NCBI RefSeq assembly: GCF_023078375.1
Contig: NZ_CP095554.1
Coordinates: 806,001-870,000, forward strand
Direction of reading: 5' to 3'
DNA length: 64,000 nucleotides
DNA from: Roseomonas gilardii subsp. gilardii
GTDB taxonomy: Bacteria > Pseudomonadota > Alphaproteobacteria > Acetobacterales > Acetobacteraceae
Below are positions 27,035 through 35,874 of this stretch, piece after piece. A program made the translations under genes and the position numbers. Within the stretch, counting starts at the first letter, position 1, and every line of letters begins with the position of its first letter. The notes beneath the pieces are model-generated. The model saw nothing but the letters and a program-made list of their open reading frames with translations, ran no database searches and had not been told where the DNA came from.

Positions 27035-28363
27035 ATGAGCGGGCTGGGTCAGGAAATGCAGGGGCATGTGGAGGCGCTGTTCCCGATCTGCCGGAGCATC
27101 ACCGGGGCGGGCCTCCGGCAGACGCTGCGCTACATCTCCGACCGGATCGGACTGGAGATCCACGAGGTGCCCAGCGGTACGCCGGTGCTGGACTGGGAAG
27201 TGCCGGAGGAGTGGACGGTGCGGGGCGCCCGGATCGAGCGCCTGAACGGCGAGACCGTGGTGGATTTCCGCGACAACAACCTGCATCTCGTGCAGTACAG
27301 CCTGCCGGTGGACCGGGTGGTGCCACGGGATGAGCTGGAGCGGCACCTGCACAGCCTGCCGGAGCAGCCCGGCCTCATCCCCTACCGCACCGGCTACTAC
27401 GCCCGGAGCTGGGGGTTCTGCCTGTCGCAGAACCAGCGCGACGCGATGCGGGACGAGGCCTATCGCGTCGTGGTGGACACCACCCTGGCGCCGGGCGCGC
27501 TCAGCTATGGCGAGCTGTTCCTGCCGGGCGAGAGCGGGGAGGAGTTCCTCTTCTCCATCCATTGCTGCCACCCCTCGCTGGCCAACGACAACCTTGCCTC
27601 CATCGCCGTGGCCATGGCGCTGGCGGATTCGCAGAAGCGGCGGAACGGCCGGAAGCTGGGCCTGCGCTTCGTCTTCCTGCCCGGCACGATCGGCGCCATC
27701 ACCTGGCTGGCGCGCAACCGCGACACGGTCGGGCGGGTCCGGCACGGGCTGGTGCTGAGCTGCCTGGGTGATGCCGGGGGGCTGACCTACAAGCGGTCCC
27801 GCCGCGGCGATGCACGGGTGGACCGTTACGCCACGCATGTGCTGGCGGAGGAAGGCTTCGCCGAGCGCGTGCTGCCCTTCATCCCCTATGGCTATGACGA
27901 GCGGCAGTACTGCTCGCCCGGCTTCAACCTGCCGGTCGGCTGCCTGATGCGCTCGCCCAACGGTACCTTCCCGGAATACCACACCTCCGCCGACAACCCT
28001 TCTCTGGTGAAGCCGGAATCACTGGAGCATTCGCTGATGGCGCTGGAGCGGATCGTGGCGATGGCGGAGGCGGACTACATACCGCTGAACACCCAGCCCT
28101 ATGGCGAGCCGCAGCTCGGCCGGCGCGGCCTCTACAAGGCCATCGGCGGCCAGCACGACCAGGAGGATGCACGCGCCCGCTTCGACCAGATGACCGTCTT
28201 CTGGGTGCTGAACCTCGCCGACGGCACGCACTCCCTGCTGGATATCGCGGAGCGGGCGGGCAAGCCCTTCCCGGCCGTGGCGGCGGCGGCACGGGCCCTG
28301 TCGGAGGCCGGGCTGCTGGTGCCGGCAGAAGGCCGGGTGATCGGGCAGGACACGGCAGGCTGA
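27035..28363 (+). CDS. DUF4910 aminopeptidase-like protein with C-terminal winged helix
   Basis: 442-residue protein of the DUF4910/DUF2172 group, built on an M28-like zinc peptidase fold. FPICRSITGAGLRQTLRYI opens the family. HCCHPSLANDNLASIAVAM contains the putative metal-binding His and Asp, and PEYHTSADNPSLV a late His/Asp pair. The last ~80 residues (FWVLNLADGTHSLLDIAERAG onward) resemble a winged-helix domain. Members sit in polysaccharide or lipopolysaccharide modification loci, and their true substrates are not established. It faces away from rfbC, which fits a sugar-nucleotide or cell-surface context. Confidence 0.75.
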   Translation: MSGLGQEMQGHVEALFPICRSITGAGLRQTLRYISDRIGLEIHEVPSGTPVLDWEVPEEWTVRGARIERLNGETVVDFRDNNLHLVQYSLPVDRVVPRDELERHLHSLPEQPGLIPYRTGYYARSWGFCLSQNQRDAMRDEAYRVVVDTTLAPGALSYGELFLPGESGEEFLFSIHCCHPSLANDNLASIAVAMALADSQKRRNGRKLGLRFVFLPGTIGAITWLARNRDTVGRVRHGLVLSCLGDAGGLTYKRSRRGDARVDRYATHVLAEEGFAERVLPFIPYGYDERQYCSPGFNLPVGCLMRSPNGTFPEYHTSADNPSLVKPESLEHSLMALERIVAMAEADYIPLNTQPYGEPQLGRRGLYKAIGGQHDQEDARARFDQMTVFWVLNLADGTHSLLDIAERAGKPFPAVAAAARALSEAGLLVPAEGRVIGQDTAG

Positions 28364-28466
28364 CGGCCGGCCGCACGTCCTGGCCGTTGCGCGTCATGGC
28401 GGCCTGTCGTGGGAGAGGCAGGGCCTTGCCCCCCGGGGGCCGCCATCAGGAACCGGGCCGGGCTGC

Positions 28467-29240
28467 TCAGGAATGGTCACCGCCCGCGAGGAAGCGCCGC
28501 AACCGCTCCGAACGTCCGGCGCCGAAGATCTCCGCCGGCTTGCCTTCCTCCTCGATCAGCCCCTGGTGCAGAAAGACGACACGCGAGGAGACGTCGCGGG
28601 CAAAGCCCATCTCATGCGTCACCACCAGCATGGTGCGTCCTTCCTCCGCCAGGGAACGCATGACGCGCAGGACCTCGCCCACCAGTTCCGGGTCGAGGGC
28701 CGAGGTCGGCTCGTCGAAGAGCATCACCTCCGGCCGCTGTGCCAGGGCGCGGGCGATGGCGGCGCGCTGCTGCTGACCGCCGGAGAGATGCGCCGGATAG
28801 TGGTCGCGCTTGTCGGCGATGCCGACGCGTTCCAGCAGTGCCTCCGCCTCGGCGATGCATTCCGCGCGCGGGCGCTTCTGCACATGTACCGGCACCTCGA
28901 TCAGGTTCTCCAGCACCGTGCGATGGGACCAGAGATTGAAGCTCTGGAAGACCATGCCGATGCGCGTGCGCAGGCGGTTCACCTGCCGCATATCCGCCGG
29001 GCGTGTGCCATGCCGCGTGTGGCGCAGGGCGATCGCCTCGCCCGCGATGCTGACCTCGCCGCTGTCGGGCACCTCCAGCATGTTGATGCAGCGGAGCAGG
29101 GTGGACTTGCCGGAACCGGAGGAACCGAGGATCGACAGCACCTCGCCCCGCCTTGCCTCCAGCGAGATGCCTTTCAGCACCTCCAGCGGACCGAAGCTCT
29201 TGCGCAGGTCCCGCAGCCGGATGACGGGCACCTTGCTCAT
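28467..29240 (-). CDS. Polar amino acid ABC transporter ATP-binding protein
   Basis: 257-residue ATPase of the HisP/ArtP/OccP group. Walker [10 protein letters not shown]-loop [13 protein letters not shown], signature [16 protein letters not shown], Walker [22 protein letters not shown]-loop [21 protein letters not shown] precedes the ATG, which overlaps the stop of the upstream permease. It is the last gene of a set that contains two permeases but no binding protein. Confidence 0.9.
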   Translation of the reverse strand: MSKVPVIRLRDLRKSFGPLEVLKGISLEARRGEVLSILGSSGSGKSTLLRCINMLEVPDSGEVSIAGEAIALRHTRHGTRPADMRQVNRLRTRIGMVFQSFNLWSHRTVLENLIEVPVHVQKRPRAECIAEAEALLERVGIADKRDHYPAHLSGGQQQRAAIARALAQRPEVMLFDEPTSALDPELVGEVLRVMRSLAEEGRTMLVVTHEMGFARDVSSRVVFLHQGLIEEEGKPAEIFGAGRSERLRRFLAGGDHS

Positions 29241-29956
29241 GCGGTCCCTCCCTTCCCGATGGTGAGCGCCAGGGATGCGGGCCGTCCGGGATTCAGCCGG
29301 CGCTCCAGCGCATGCACGAGGCGCGTCAGCACGAAGTTGATGGCGAGGTAGATCGCCCCCGCCACGGCGAAGACCTCGATGGTGCGATAGCTCTGCGCGA
29401 TCAGCTTCGCCGCGATGCCGGTGATCTCCATCAGCGTGATGATCGAGGCGAGCGAGGTGGCCTTCACCATCAGGATCAACTCGTTGCCATAGGCGGGCAG
29501 GGCCTGCCGCAGCGCCAGAGGCATCACCACGCGCCGCAGCAGCAGCCAGCGCCCCATCCCGGCGGCCCGCGCGGCCTCCATTTGCCCTTGCGGCACCGCG
29601 GCGAGGCCGCCGCAGATGATCTCTCCGCCATAGGCGGCGGTGTTCAGGGTCAGCGCGATCACCGCGCACCAGGTGGGATCGCGCAGAACCGGCCAGAGGA
29701 AGGTCGAGCGGATCTCCCGGAACTGGCTGAGGCCGTAATAGATCAGGAAAAGCTGTACCAGCAGCGGCGTGCCGCGAAAGACGAAGATGTAGAGGCGCGC
29801 CGGCCAGTCCAGCCAGCGCCGGCCGGACCGCCGCATCGCCGCCAGCAGCAGCGCCAGCACCGCGCCGAGGGCGACCGAGCTCGCCGCCAGTTGCAGCGTC
29901 AGCGGCACCCCGGCCAGCAGGCGCAGGAAGGTGTCGGCGAGGAAGGGCAGGTCCAT
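29237..29956 (-). CDS. Polar amino acid ABC transporter permease (HisM type)
   Basis: 239-residue permease with five or so hydrophobic segments. [16 protein letters not shown] is the typical amino-acid permease start of the core. [29 protein letters not shown] is the EAA coupling loop region. It overlaps the next gene by four bases and begins at the last base of the other permease. Substrate is probably a polar or basic amino acid or opine. Confidence 0.88.
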   Translation of the reverse strand: MDLPFLADTFLRLLAGVPLTLQLAASSVALGAVLALLLAAMRRSGRRWLDWPARLYIFVFRGTPLLVQLFLIYYGLSQFREIRSTFLWPVLRDPTWCAVIALTLNTAAYGGEIICGGLAAVPQGQMEAARAAGMGRWLLLRRVVMPLALRQALPAYGNELILMVKATSLASIITLMEITGIAAKLIAQSYRTIEVFAVAGAIYLAINFVLTRLVHALERRLNPGRPASLALTIGKGGTA

Positions 29957-30675
29957 CAGCCTCTCCGCAGCCCGCGCAGGGCCTGCCGCTCGGCACGCCG
30001 CAGGCCCCAGCCGGAGAGGGAGGAGATGACAAGATAGAGGATCGCCGCCCCCAGGAAGAAGCTGAAGGGCTGCCGTGTCGAACCGGCGCCGATCTGCGCC
30101 TGCCGCATCAGCTCCACCACGCCGGTGACGGAGATCAGGGCGGTGTCCTTCAGCACGATCTGCCAGACATTTCCCAGCCCCGGCAGGGCATGGCGCAGCA
30201 CCAGCGGCGCGACGACGCGGCGCAGGCGCAGCAGGCGGGGCATGCCGGCGGCCAGCGCGGCCTCGATCTCGCCAACGGGCACGGCGCGGAAGGCGCCGCG
30301 CAGCACCTCGGTGTGATAGGCGCCGCAGACCACTCCCACCGCCAGCGTGCCGGCGAGGAAGCCGGGCAGGCTGAAAAAGCCTCCGGCGCCCAGGAGATGC
30401 GCGAGCGGCGTCAGCACGGCGGAGGAGCCGAAATAGAAGAGGTAGATCACCAGCAGCTCAGGAATGCCGCGCAGCACCGTCGTATAGGCATCCGCCAGGG
30501 TCCGCAGCAGCCTTCCGCCACCGAGCTTGGCCCAGGCACCCAGCGCCCCGATCGCCAGCCCCACCAGGAAGCCGGACAGGGCGACCGCGAGCGTCACCAG
30601 TGCGGCCAGCAGCATGGCGCTGCCCCAGCCCTGCGGGCCGAATCCCATCAGATCGAGGAAGCCCGGGGGGGTCAT
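29956..30675 (-). CDS. Polar amino acid ABC transporter permease (HisQ type)
   Basis: 239-residue partner permease. It carries [19 protein letters not shown], the short G-rich core segment, and the coupling loop [30 protein letters not shown]. Its stop overlaps the start of the HisM-type gene by one base. Upstream on the same strand, 81 bases away, is a sugar-phosphate isomerase gene instead of the expected periplasmic binding protein. Confidence 0.88.
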   Translation of the reverse strand: MTPPGFLDLMGFGPQGWGSAMLLAALVTLAVALSGFLVGLAIGALGAWAKLGGGRLLRTLADAYTTVLRGIPELLVIYLFYFGSSAVLTPLAHLLGAGGFFSLPGFLAGTLAVGVVCGAYHTEVLRGAFRAVPVGEIEAALAAGMPRLLRLRRVVAPLVLRHALPGLGNVWQIVLKDTALISVTGVVELMRQAQIGAGSTRQPFSFFLGAAILYLVISSLSGWGLRRAERQALRGLRRG

Positions 30676-30756
30676 GTGGCTCCTGTTCCTGCGCCATCAG
30701 GCCGCAGACGGAGCCTGGGAGCAAGAATCAAGCGGGAGGGGCGGCCTGGGACACCC

Positions 30757-31575
30757 TCACCACCAGCGCCTCCGTTCCGCGGTGTCCAGGGCCGTTTCCA
30801 GATCGGGCAGGTCGCGATGCCAGAGGCGTTCCCATTCCAGGCTCAGCAACCCGGCATAGCCATCCGCCCGCAGGGCGGCCATCAGCGCCTGCATGGGGAA
30901 TTCTCCCTCCCCCGGCAGGACATAGCTGTAGTCGAAGCGCTCGCTGGGCCGCGAGAGGCTGTCCTTCACATGGATATGCGCGACATGCGGGCGCAGCATC
31001 CGCCAGAGTTCGGCCGGATGCGCGCCGCCCTTGCGCCAGGTGTGATGGGAGTCCCAGAGGATCGGGCAGCCGGGCTCCATCTCCAGGAAGCGGCGCAGCG
31101 CCGTGGGATCGGCCAGCGCATCATGCGTCTCGACGGCGATCTCCGCCCGCCTGCCCCGCTCCCGCCGTAGTCTCCGCCACCAGGACAGGGCCTCCCGCGC
31201 CTCCTCCAGCCCCGCCACATCCCCGATGCGGCCGCCATCGAAGACGCGCAGGCTGTCCACACCCATCGCCTCGGCCCAGGGCAGGAAACGGAGGAAGGCC
31301 CCCCGGTCCTCCAGCGTGTTGCCGATCAGGCGCAGAGAGGTGCCGATCGACACCACCCGTGCCGGCGCCTCCGCCAGCCGTGCCGCGAGGCGCTCCGGGC
31401 TGCCATAGCGTCTCTCGAACAGGGTGGGCAGCTTCACCGTGCCCTCCAGCGCCCGCAGCTCCACGCAGGGGATGCCGTGCCGCGCGGCGAGGGCCAGGAC
31501 TTCTTCCAGCGCCAGCTCCGCGCAACCCAGCGTGGAGAAGGCGCGCCGCATCGTGGGCTTCCCGGGTTCCGCCAT
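30757..31575 (-). CDS. Sugar phosphate isomerase/epimerase family protein
   Basis: 272-residue TIM-barrel protein of the AP-endonuclease-2-like (xylose isomerase) family. FSTLGCAELALEEVLALAARHG is the usual first strand-helix. Metal-site candidates are E in EIAVETHDALAD, D and H in ILWDSHHTWRKGG, HIHVKDS and a late E in LSLEWERLWH. Substrates in this family vary widely (inosose, hydroxypyruvate, keto sugars). A second start, MRRAF, eight codons in, is equally plausible. It probably leads the transcript containing the amino acid transporter genes. Confidence 0.78.
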   Translation of the reverse strand: MAEPGKPTMRRAFSTLGCAELALEEVLALAARHGIPCVELRALEGTVKLPTLFERRYGSPERLAARLAEAPARVVSIGTSLRLIGNTLEDRGAFLRFLPWAEAMGVDSLRVFDGGRIGDVAGLEEAREALSWWRRLRRERGRRAEIAVETHDALADPTALRRFLEMEPGCPILWDSHHTWRKGGAHPAELWRMLRPHVAHIHVKDSLSRPSERFDYSYVLPGEGEFPMQALMAALRADGYAGLLSLEWERLWHRDLPDLETALDTAERRRWW

Positions 31576-31706
31576 GGTCAGGGCAGTGCCGGGCCGTGGG
31601 GCGGCAGGCCGCGCCGGGTGATGCAGGATGCCTGCATGACGTTCTCCCTCGCGGTTCTGGCCGTCTTTTCCCCAGGCCGATGCCCGGCGCGGCCGTTTCC
31701 GCCGAA

Positions 31707-31738
31707 GTAACCGTAGGGTTACCTATCAACCCGGTCAA
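31707..31738 (-). promoter_or_regulatory. Promoter with GTAACC palindrome before the isomerase-ABC operon
   Basis: On the minus strand TTGACC (31738-31733) is followed after 17 bases by TACGGT, a weak -10. A palindrome GTAACC-N4-GGTTAC (31707-31722) covers the -10. That geometry suits a repressor, possibly TetR-like. The regulator gene is not in the neighbourhood. Confidence 0.42.
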
Positions 31739-31781
31739 TGAAGCGCCGGCCCCTGCAACAGGCCGCCCACACGCCCTGCCC

Positions 31782-32546
31782 CTATCCCGGCAGGAACTGC
31801 ACCAGCAGCCGCCCATGCAGGGCCGAGACCCCCACCCGCGCCCGCACGCCGAAGACCTCCTCGATGCGCTCCTCGGTCAGCACCGCCTCGGGCCTGCCGG
31901 CGGCGACCACGCGGCCACCCTGCATCAGCGCCAGCTCGTCGCAGAACATGGCGGCGAGGTTCAGGTCGTGCAGCGCCACGATGCTGGTCACCGGCAGCCG
32001 CGCCACCAGCCGCAGCAGGTCGAGCTGGTGCCGGATGTCCAGATGGTTGGTCGGTTCGTCCAGCAGCAGCTCGGTCGGTGTCTGCGCCAGGGCGCGGGCG
32101 ATCTGCGCGCGCTGCCGTTCGCCACCGGAGAGGGTCTGCCAGCGCTGCTCGCGCAGCGCCTCCAGCCCCACCTGCCGCAGCGCGGCGTTCACCGCGGCTT
32201 CGTCCGCCTCCGTCCAGCCGGACAACGGGCCGCGATGCGGCACGCGGCCGAGCCGCACCACGTCGAGCACGGTGACCGGCGCCTCGGTCACGGCATGCTG
32301 CTCGACGAAGGCGGCGCGCCGGGCGATCGCGGCGCGCGACAGGCGTGCGATATCCTCGCCGCCCAGCGTCACCACGCCGCTCGCCGTGTGGCGCAGCCCG
32401 GCGAGCAGGCGCAACAGGCTGGACTTGCCCGAGCCATTGGGGCCGAGCAGCCCCAGCATGCGACCCGGCCGGGCGGCCAGCGTCACGCCATCCACGATCA
32501 TCCGCCGACCGCTGCCCCAGGAGACGCGCTCCGCCACGATGCTCAC
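31782..32546 (-). CDS. btuD: Corrinoid/iron-siderophore-type ABC ATP-binding protein
   Basis: 254-residue ATPase of the FecE/BtuD group: Walker A GPNGSGKSS, signature TLSGGERQRAQIARAL, Walker B ELLLDEPTNHLD, H-loop IVALHDLNLAAMFCDEL. By itself it could serve siderophore or B12 uptake. The riboswitch upstream of the operon favours a corrinoid. The start is GTG. It is separated from the permease gene by a full copy of the dispersed repeat, which leaves a 352-base gap inside what should be one transcript. Confidence 0.85.
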   Translation of the reverse strand: MSIVAERVSWGSGRRMIVDGVTLAARPGRMLGLLGPNGSGKSSLLRLLAGLRHTASGVVTLGGEDIARLSRAAIARRAAFVEQHAVTEAPVTVLDVVRLGRVPHRGPLSGWTEADEAAVNAALRQVGLEALREQRWQTLSGGERQRAQIARALAQTPTELLLDEPTNHLDIRHQLDLLRLVARLPVTSIVALHDLNLAAMFCDELALMQGGRVVAAGRPEAVLTEERIEEVFGVRARVGVSALHGRLLVQFLPG

Positions 32547-32566
32547 CGGTGGGGCACCCTTGTCAG

Positions 32567-32875
32567 GCCCCGGGGGAGGCTCCGCCTCGCCCCGGCCCCC
32601 CTCCGCTGGGGAGATGGTATCTCCCCAGACCCCGCCTTGAGTGGGCGCCGGGTGACAAGGTCAGCCCGTGGCCTGATCCCGGAGGGCAGGTGGATCAGCG
32701 GGGCTCCCGAAAAGAAGAAAAACATCTTGTCCGCGCTGGCGGCACCGGCAGTCGCCGGAGAGCGATGCTCTCCGGCGCGCTCCGGCGTCAGCAGGCGCCA
32801 ACGAACCGGGTCCAGGGCCCGCAGGGTCCTGGCGGATAGGGGGTCCGGGGGAAAGGCGGAGCCTTCCCCCCGGGA
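32567..32875 (+). repeat. Dispersed structured repeat, full copy B, between btuC and btuD
   Basis: Second full copy, aligned over its whole length with copy A. Blocks: GGAGGCTCCGCCTC; CTGGGGAGAT-GGT-ATCTCCCCAG; CTGATCC...GGATCAG; the perfect hairpin GCCGGAGAGC-GAT-GCTCTCCGGC (32754-32776); ACCGGGTCCAGGGCCC; and a closing GGGGGAAAGGC/GCCTTCCCCC stem. In copy A the hairpin loop reads ATC, here GAT. The unit lies in the btu operon in antisense orientation. It fills the gap between btuC and btuD and leaves no gene in it. Confidence 0.75.
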
Positions 32876-32898
32876 TGCCCGACGCAGCACCACCGGTT

Positions 32899-33999
32899 TC
32901 ATGCCGAACGGCGCGACCGGCAGAGGATCACGGCGAAGGCCGGGGCGCCGAACAGGGCCGTCACCACGCCGATCGGCAGGGTCTGCTGCGGCACCAGGAT
33001 ACGCGACAGGATATCCGCCATCACCGCCAGGATCGCCCCCATGATCAGCGAGGCCGGCAGCAGCCGCGCATGGGAGGGGCCGACCAGGAAGCGCGCGGCA
33101 TGCGGCACCACGAGGCCGACGAAGCCCACCGTGCCGGTGATGCTCACCAGCACCGCGGTCATCGCCGCCGTCACCGCGAAGAGCAGGGCGCGCACCCGCC
33201 CCACCGGGATGCCCAGCGTCATCGCCGCATCGGCGCCGAAGGTGAAGGCATCCAGCGCCCGGGCCTGGAACAGGCAGACGAGGCTCGCCGCCAGCACGGC
33301 GGGCGCCGCGAGGGCGAGGTCGGGCCAGCGCACGCCGCTGAGATTGCCGAGCAGCCAGAACATCACCCCGCGCGCCTGTTCCGCATTCGCCGCGGTGGTG
33401 ACGACATAGGCGGTGATGGCGTTGAAGAGCTGCGAGGCGACGACGCCGGCCAGGATCACCCGCTCCGCCCCGCCGCCGGAGGCCGAGGCCAGGGCGGCCA
33501 CGGCCAGCAGCGCGGCCAGCGCCCCGAAGAAGGCGCCGCCGGAGAGCGAGACCAGCCCGCCGCCCAGGCCGAGCACCACCACCGCCACGGCCCCGGTCGA
33601 GGCCCCGGCGGAGATGCCCAGCACATAGGGCTCCGCCAGCGGGTTGCGCAGCAGCGCCTGCAGCACCGCCCCCGCCACCGCCAGTCCGCCGCCCAGGCAG
33701 GCCGCCATCAGGGCGCGGCTGAGCCGGTAGTCCCAGATCACCCCCTCCTGGATGCGGCTGACCTCGTAGCCCGCGCCGAGGAGCCGGTTGGCCAGCGCCT
33801 TGAACGTGGTGGCGAGAGGCACCGGCATTTCGCCCAAGGAGACGGCCAGGGCGACGCAGAGGCCGAGCAGCAGCAGCGCCAGCAGGGCCAGCACGAGCCG
33901 GGCGGCCTGGCCGGTGGTGCCGGGCCGGGCCGTCACCAGGCCGCGGATCGCCGGCCGGGTGGCCTCCAGCGGCAGGCCGTCGCTGGCCAGGCCGCTCAC
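32899..33999 (-). CDS. btuC: FecCD-family ABC permease, probable corrinoid importer
   Basis: 366-residue permease with about ten hydrophobic helices. Family segments: DYRLSRALMAACLGGGLAVAG, LLRNPLAEPYVLGISAGAST, TGTVGFVGLVVPHAARFLVG and ADILSRILVPQQTLPIGVVTALFG. Its start overlaps the binding-protein stop (ATGA). Homologues transport vitamin B12, haem or ferric siderophores. A cobalamin riboswitch ahead of the operon points to B12. Confidence 0.88.
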   Translation of the reverse strand: MSGLASDGLPLEATRPAIRGLVTARPGTTGQAARLVLALLALLLLGLCVALAVSLGEMPVPLATTFKALANRLLGAGYEVSRIQEGVIWDYRLSRALMAACLGGGLAVAGAVLQALLRNPLAEPYVLGISAGASTGAVAVVVLGLGGGLVSLSGGAFFGALAALLAVAALASASGGGAERVILAGVVASQLFNAITAYVVTTAANAEQARGVMFWLLGNLSGVRWPDLALAAPAVLAASLVCLFQARALDAFTFGADAAMTLGIPVGRVRALLFAVTAAMTAVLVSITGTVGFVGLVVPHAARFLVGPSHARLLPASLIMGAILAVMADILSRILVPQQTLPIGVVTALFGAPAFAVILCRSRRSA

Positions 34000-35126
34000 G
34001 GCTTCGTCCCGCTTCCCTGGGATGGGGCTCCTGCGCCCTGGCCGGCCGGGCCCTGCTCTCCCAGAGCCTGGATGCCCCTGGCCACGGCCTCGATTCCGTC
34101 GATGGTGCGCAGCGTCGGGTTCATCGACTGCGCACCCACCACCACGAAGCGCCTCGCCCGCACCGCCGGCATCTGGCTGGTGACCGGGTCCGTCTCCAGG
34201 AAGTGCCGCTTGACGTTCACGTCATCGGCGGGGAAGCGGCGGCGCGTCATCTCGCCCATCACGATCACCGAGGGGTTGGCGGTGGCGATGGCCTCCCAGC
34301 TCACGGTCGGCCATTCCTCGGTCGTGTGGATGACGTTGCGCAGGCCCAGCAGCCGCGCGATGTAGCCCGGCGCGCCATTGGCGCCGGCGACGAAGGCATC
34401 GCCCTTCACGTCGCGGCTGGAGAACCAGAAGACCACCGGCAGGCCCTGCGCCTTCACCGAGGCGACGGCTGCCACGGCATCGGCCTCGCGCTTCCTCAGT
34501 TGCGCCACCAGCGCGGCGCCGCGGTCCTGCACGTCGAAGATCGCGGCGAGCTCCTCGATCTCCTGGTAGAGCAGCTCCATCGTGTAGGGCTGGCTCCGCA
34601 CCCCGTCGCCGCTGCCGGAATTGTCCTTGCCCGTGCAGTCCGAGGGCGAGATGTAGGTGGGAATGCCGAGATCGGTGAACTGCTCCCGCCGCCCGACCCG
34701 GCCACGCGGCCCGACATGCCATTCGAGCTGCACGGTGACGAGATCCGGCTCCTGGCCCACCACGGATTCGAAGCTCGGATCATTGTCCGCGAGGCGGCGG
34801 ACCTTGGCGTCCTCCCCGGCGAATTGCGGCAGCACCGGCTCCACCCAGAGCGCGGTGCCGGCGATCCGGTCGCCCAGGCCGAGGGCGTAGAGGATCTCCG
34901 TCTCCGACTGGCCGATGGAGACCACCCGGCGCGGCGCCTTCGGAAAGGTCAGGTCCAGCCCGCAGTTGCGGATGTGCAGCGGGTAGCGGGTCGGCTCCGC
35001 GTCCGCCGGACGCACCATGGCGCCGGACAGGGCAAGGCCCACCCCGACGGCGAGGGCGGCCAGGCGCCGCAGCGGCCTGCCCCGGCGCGTACCGGCCTGG
35101 GCGGAAAGCATCGGAAAGGACGGCAT
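33996..35126 (-). CDS. btuF: Periplasmic corrinoid-binding protein, BtuF/FepB type
   Basis: 376-residue class III binding protein. The N-terminal signal (RRLAALAVGVGLALSGAMV, cleavage near ADA-EP) precedes a PRRVVSIGQSETEILYALGLGDRIAGT lobe, PDLVTVQ, and a long linker helix (about 185-225). It is longer than E. coli BtuF, with an insert around SPSDCTGKDNSGSGDG. The gene directly follows a cobalamin riboswitch on the same strand. The ligand is inferred from that switch. Confidence 0.86.
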   Translation of the reverse strand: MPSFPMLSAQAGTRRGRPLRRLAALAVGVGLALSGAMVRPADAEPTRYPLHIRNCGLDLTFPKAPRRVVSIGQSETEILYALGLGDRIAGTALWVEPVLPQFAGEDAKVRRLADNDPSFESVVGQEPDLVTVQLEWHVGPRGRVGRREQFTDLGIPTYISPSDCTGKDNSGSGDGVRSQPYTMELLYQEIEELAAIFDVQDRGAALVAQLRKREADAVAAVASVKAQGLPVVFWFSSRDVKGDAFVAGANGAPGYIARLLGLRNVIHTTEEWPTVSWEAIATANPSVIVMGEMTRRRFPADDVNVKRHFLETDPVTSQMPAVRARRFVVVGAQSMNPTLRTIDGIEAVARGIQALGEQGPAGQGAGAPSQGSGTKP

Positions 35127-35129
35127 GAA

Positions 35130-35858
35130 TCAGGCTCCCGCCTCCGGAGCACCCCGCCCGGCGGCCTGGTGAAGCGACGACGGCAGGTCTCCTGGCTCGC
35201 GGCTTCCGGCAGCGGCGCGGGGCGCCATGCCGGCTTCGCCAGCCCTGTCTTCCCGGGCCCCGGCCTCCTCGCGGAGGGACGAAGGCTCAGTGACCCGCCA
35301 GGCCGCATCCGGAAGGGGCGGCAGGGCGGACGGGCCAGCGGAGAACCGCTGACAGTTGCGGGGGCAGCGGCCGACTTGCTCCCGGGCGCGAGGCCCGGCC
35401 GGAGCGCACGGCCTTCCCTTTTCACCCGCTCGCGCGGGACCGTCGACGGGCCAACCTATCCCGCGCAGGGGCCGGCGGGCAAGGCGAAGCCGCGTCGGCC
35501 GTGGCGCGCCATTCCCCGCTCCTTCATGCCTCGTGCCATCGCGCAGCACGGGCACGCCGGCCAGCACATGCGGCAGGCCCGTGCCATAGCGCTGCCGGTG
35601 CGCGGCGTCGAAACCCGCGCGCTCCAGCGCCTCGCAACGGTCGAGATGACGCAACAGCAGGCGCTCCGCCCGTTCCGAGGAGGCATGGCGCCGCCGCCAC
35701 AGCCGCCAGAGGAGATGCGCGTTCACCGCCCAGGCATCATAGGCATGCTCCCGCATCCGCCGGCGCACGGCGGGCGGCAGGGCATCGAAGCAGGCCCATC
35801 CGTCGCCATCCCAGCGGCGCCAGACCGCCTCCCGGACGGTGTTGTCGTTCCCCGCCAC
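35130..35858 (-). CDS. DUF6525-like protein; frame continues through the riboswitch
   Basis: The first ~105 residues resemble DUF6525-type alphaproteobacterial proteins of unknown function: REAVWRRWDGDGWACFDALPP, REHAYDAWAVNAHLLWRLWRR, AERLLLRHLDRCEALERAGFD and LPHVLAGVPVLRDG. Relatives end there. Here no in-frame stop occurs and the frame reads on through the cobalamin riboswitch, giving ~140 residues that are just translated RNA structure. A one-base shift would end the protein at 35456, just before the switch, so a frameshift near residue 110 is possible. I chose GTG, 17 bases after the COG0523 stop; coding of the second half is doubtful. Confidence 0.5.
   Translation of the reverse strand: MAGNDNTVREAVWRRWDGDGWACFDALPPAVRRRMREHAYDAWAVNAHLLWRLWRRRHASSERAERLLLRHLDRCEALERAGFDAAHRQRYGTGLPHVLAGVPVLRDGTRHEGAGNGAPRPTRLRLARRPLRGIGWPVDGPARAGEKGRPCAPAGPRAREQVGRCPRNCQRFSAGPSALPPLPDAAWRVTEPSSLREEAGAREDRAGEAGMAPRAAAGSREPGDLPSSLHQAAGRGAPEAGA
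35178..35460 (-). promoter_or_regulatory. Cobalamin riboswitch
   Basis: Reading the minus strand: GATAGGTTGG at the 5' end, GGTGAAAAGGGAAGGCC, a GTGCG segment, the core CCCCCGCAACTGT, GGGAAGACAGGGCT, and the B12 box GAGCCAGGAGACCTGCC (about 35200-35182). The order and spacing are those of an AdoCbl-type riboswitch. It ends ~50 bases before btuF, so ligand binding should shut down the import operon. The whole switch lies inside an uninterrupted minus-strand reading frame that continues from the DUF6525 gene. Confidence 0.93.
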
Positions 35859-35874
35859 GCCGCTCAGCCCCCAC

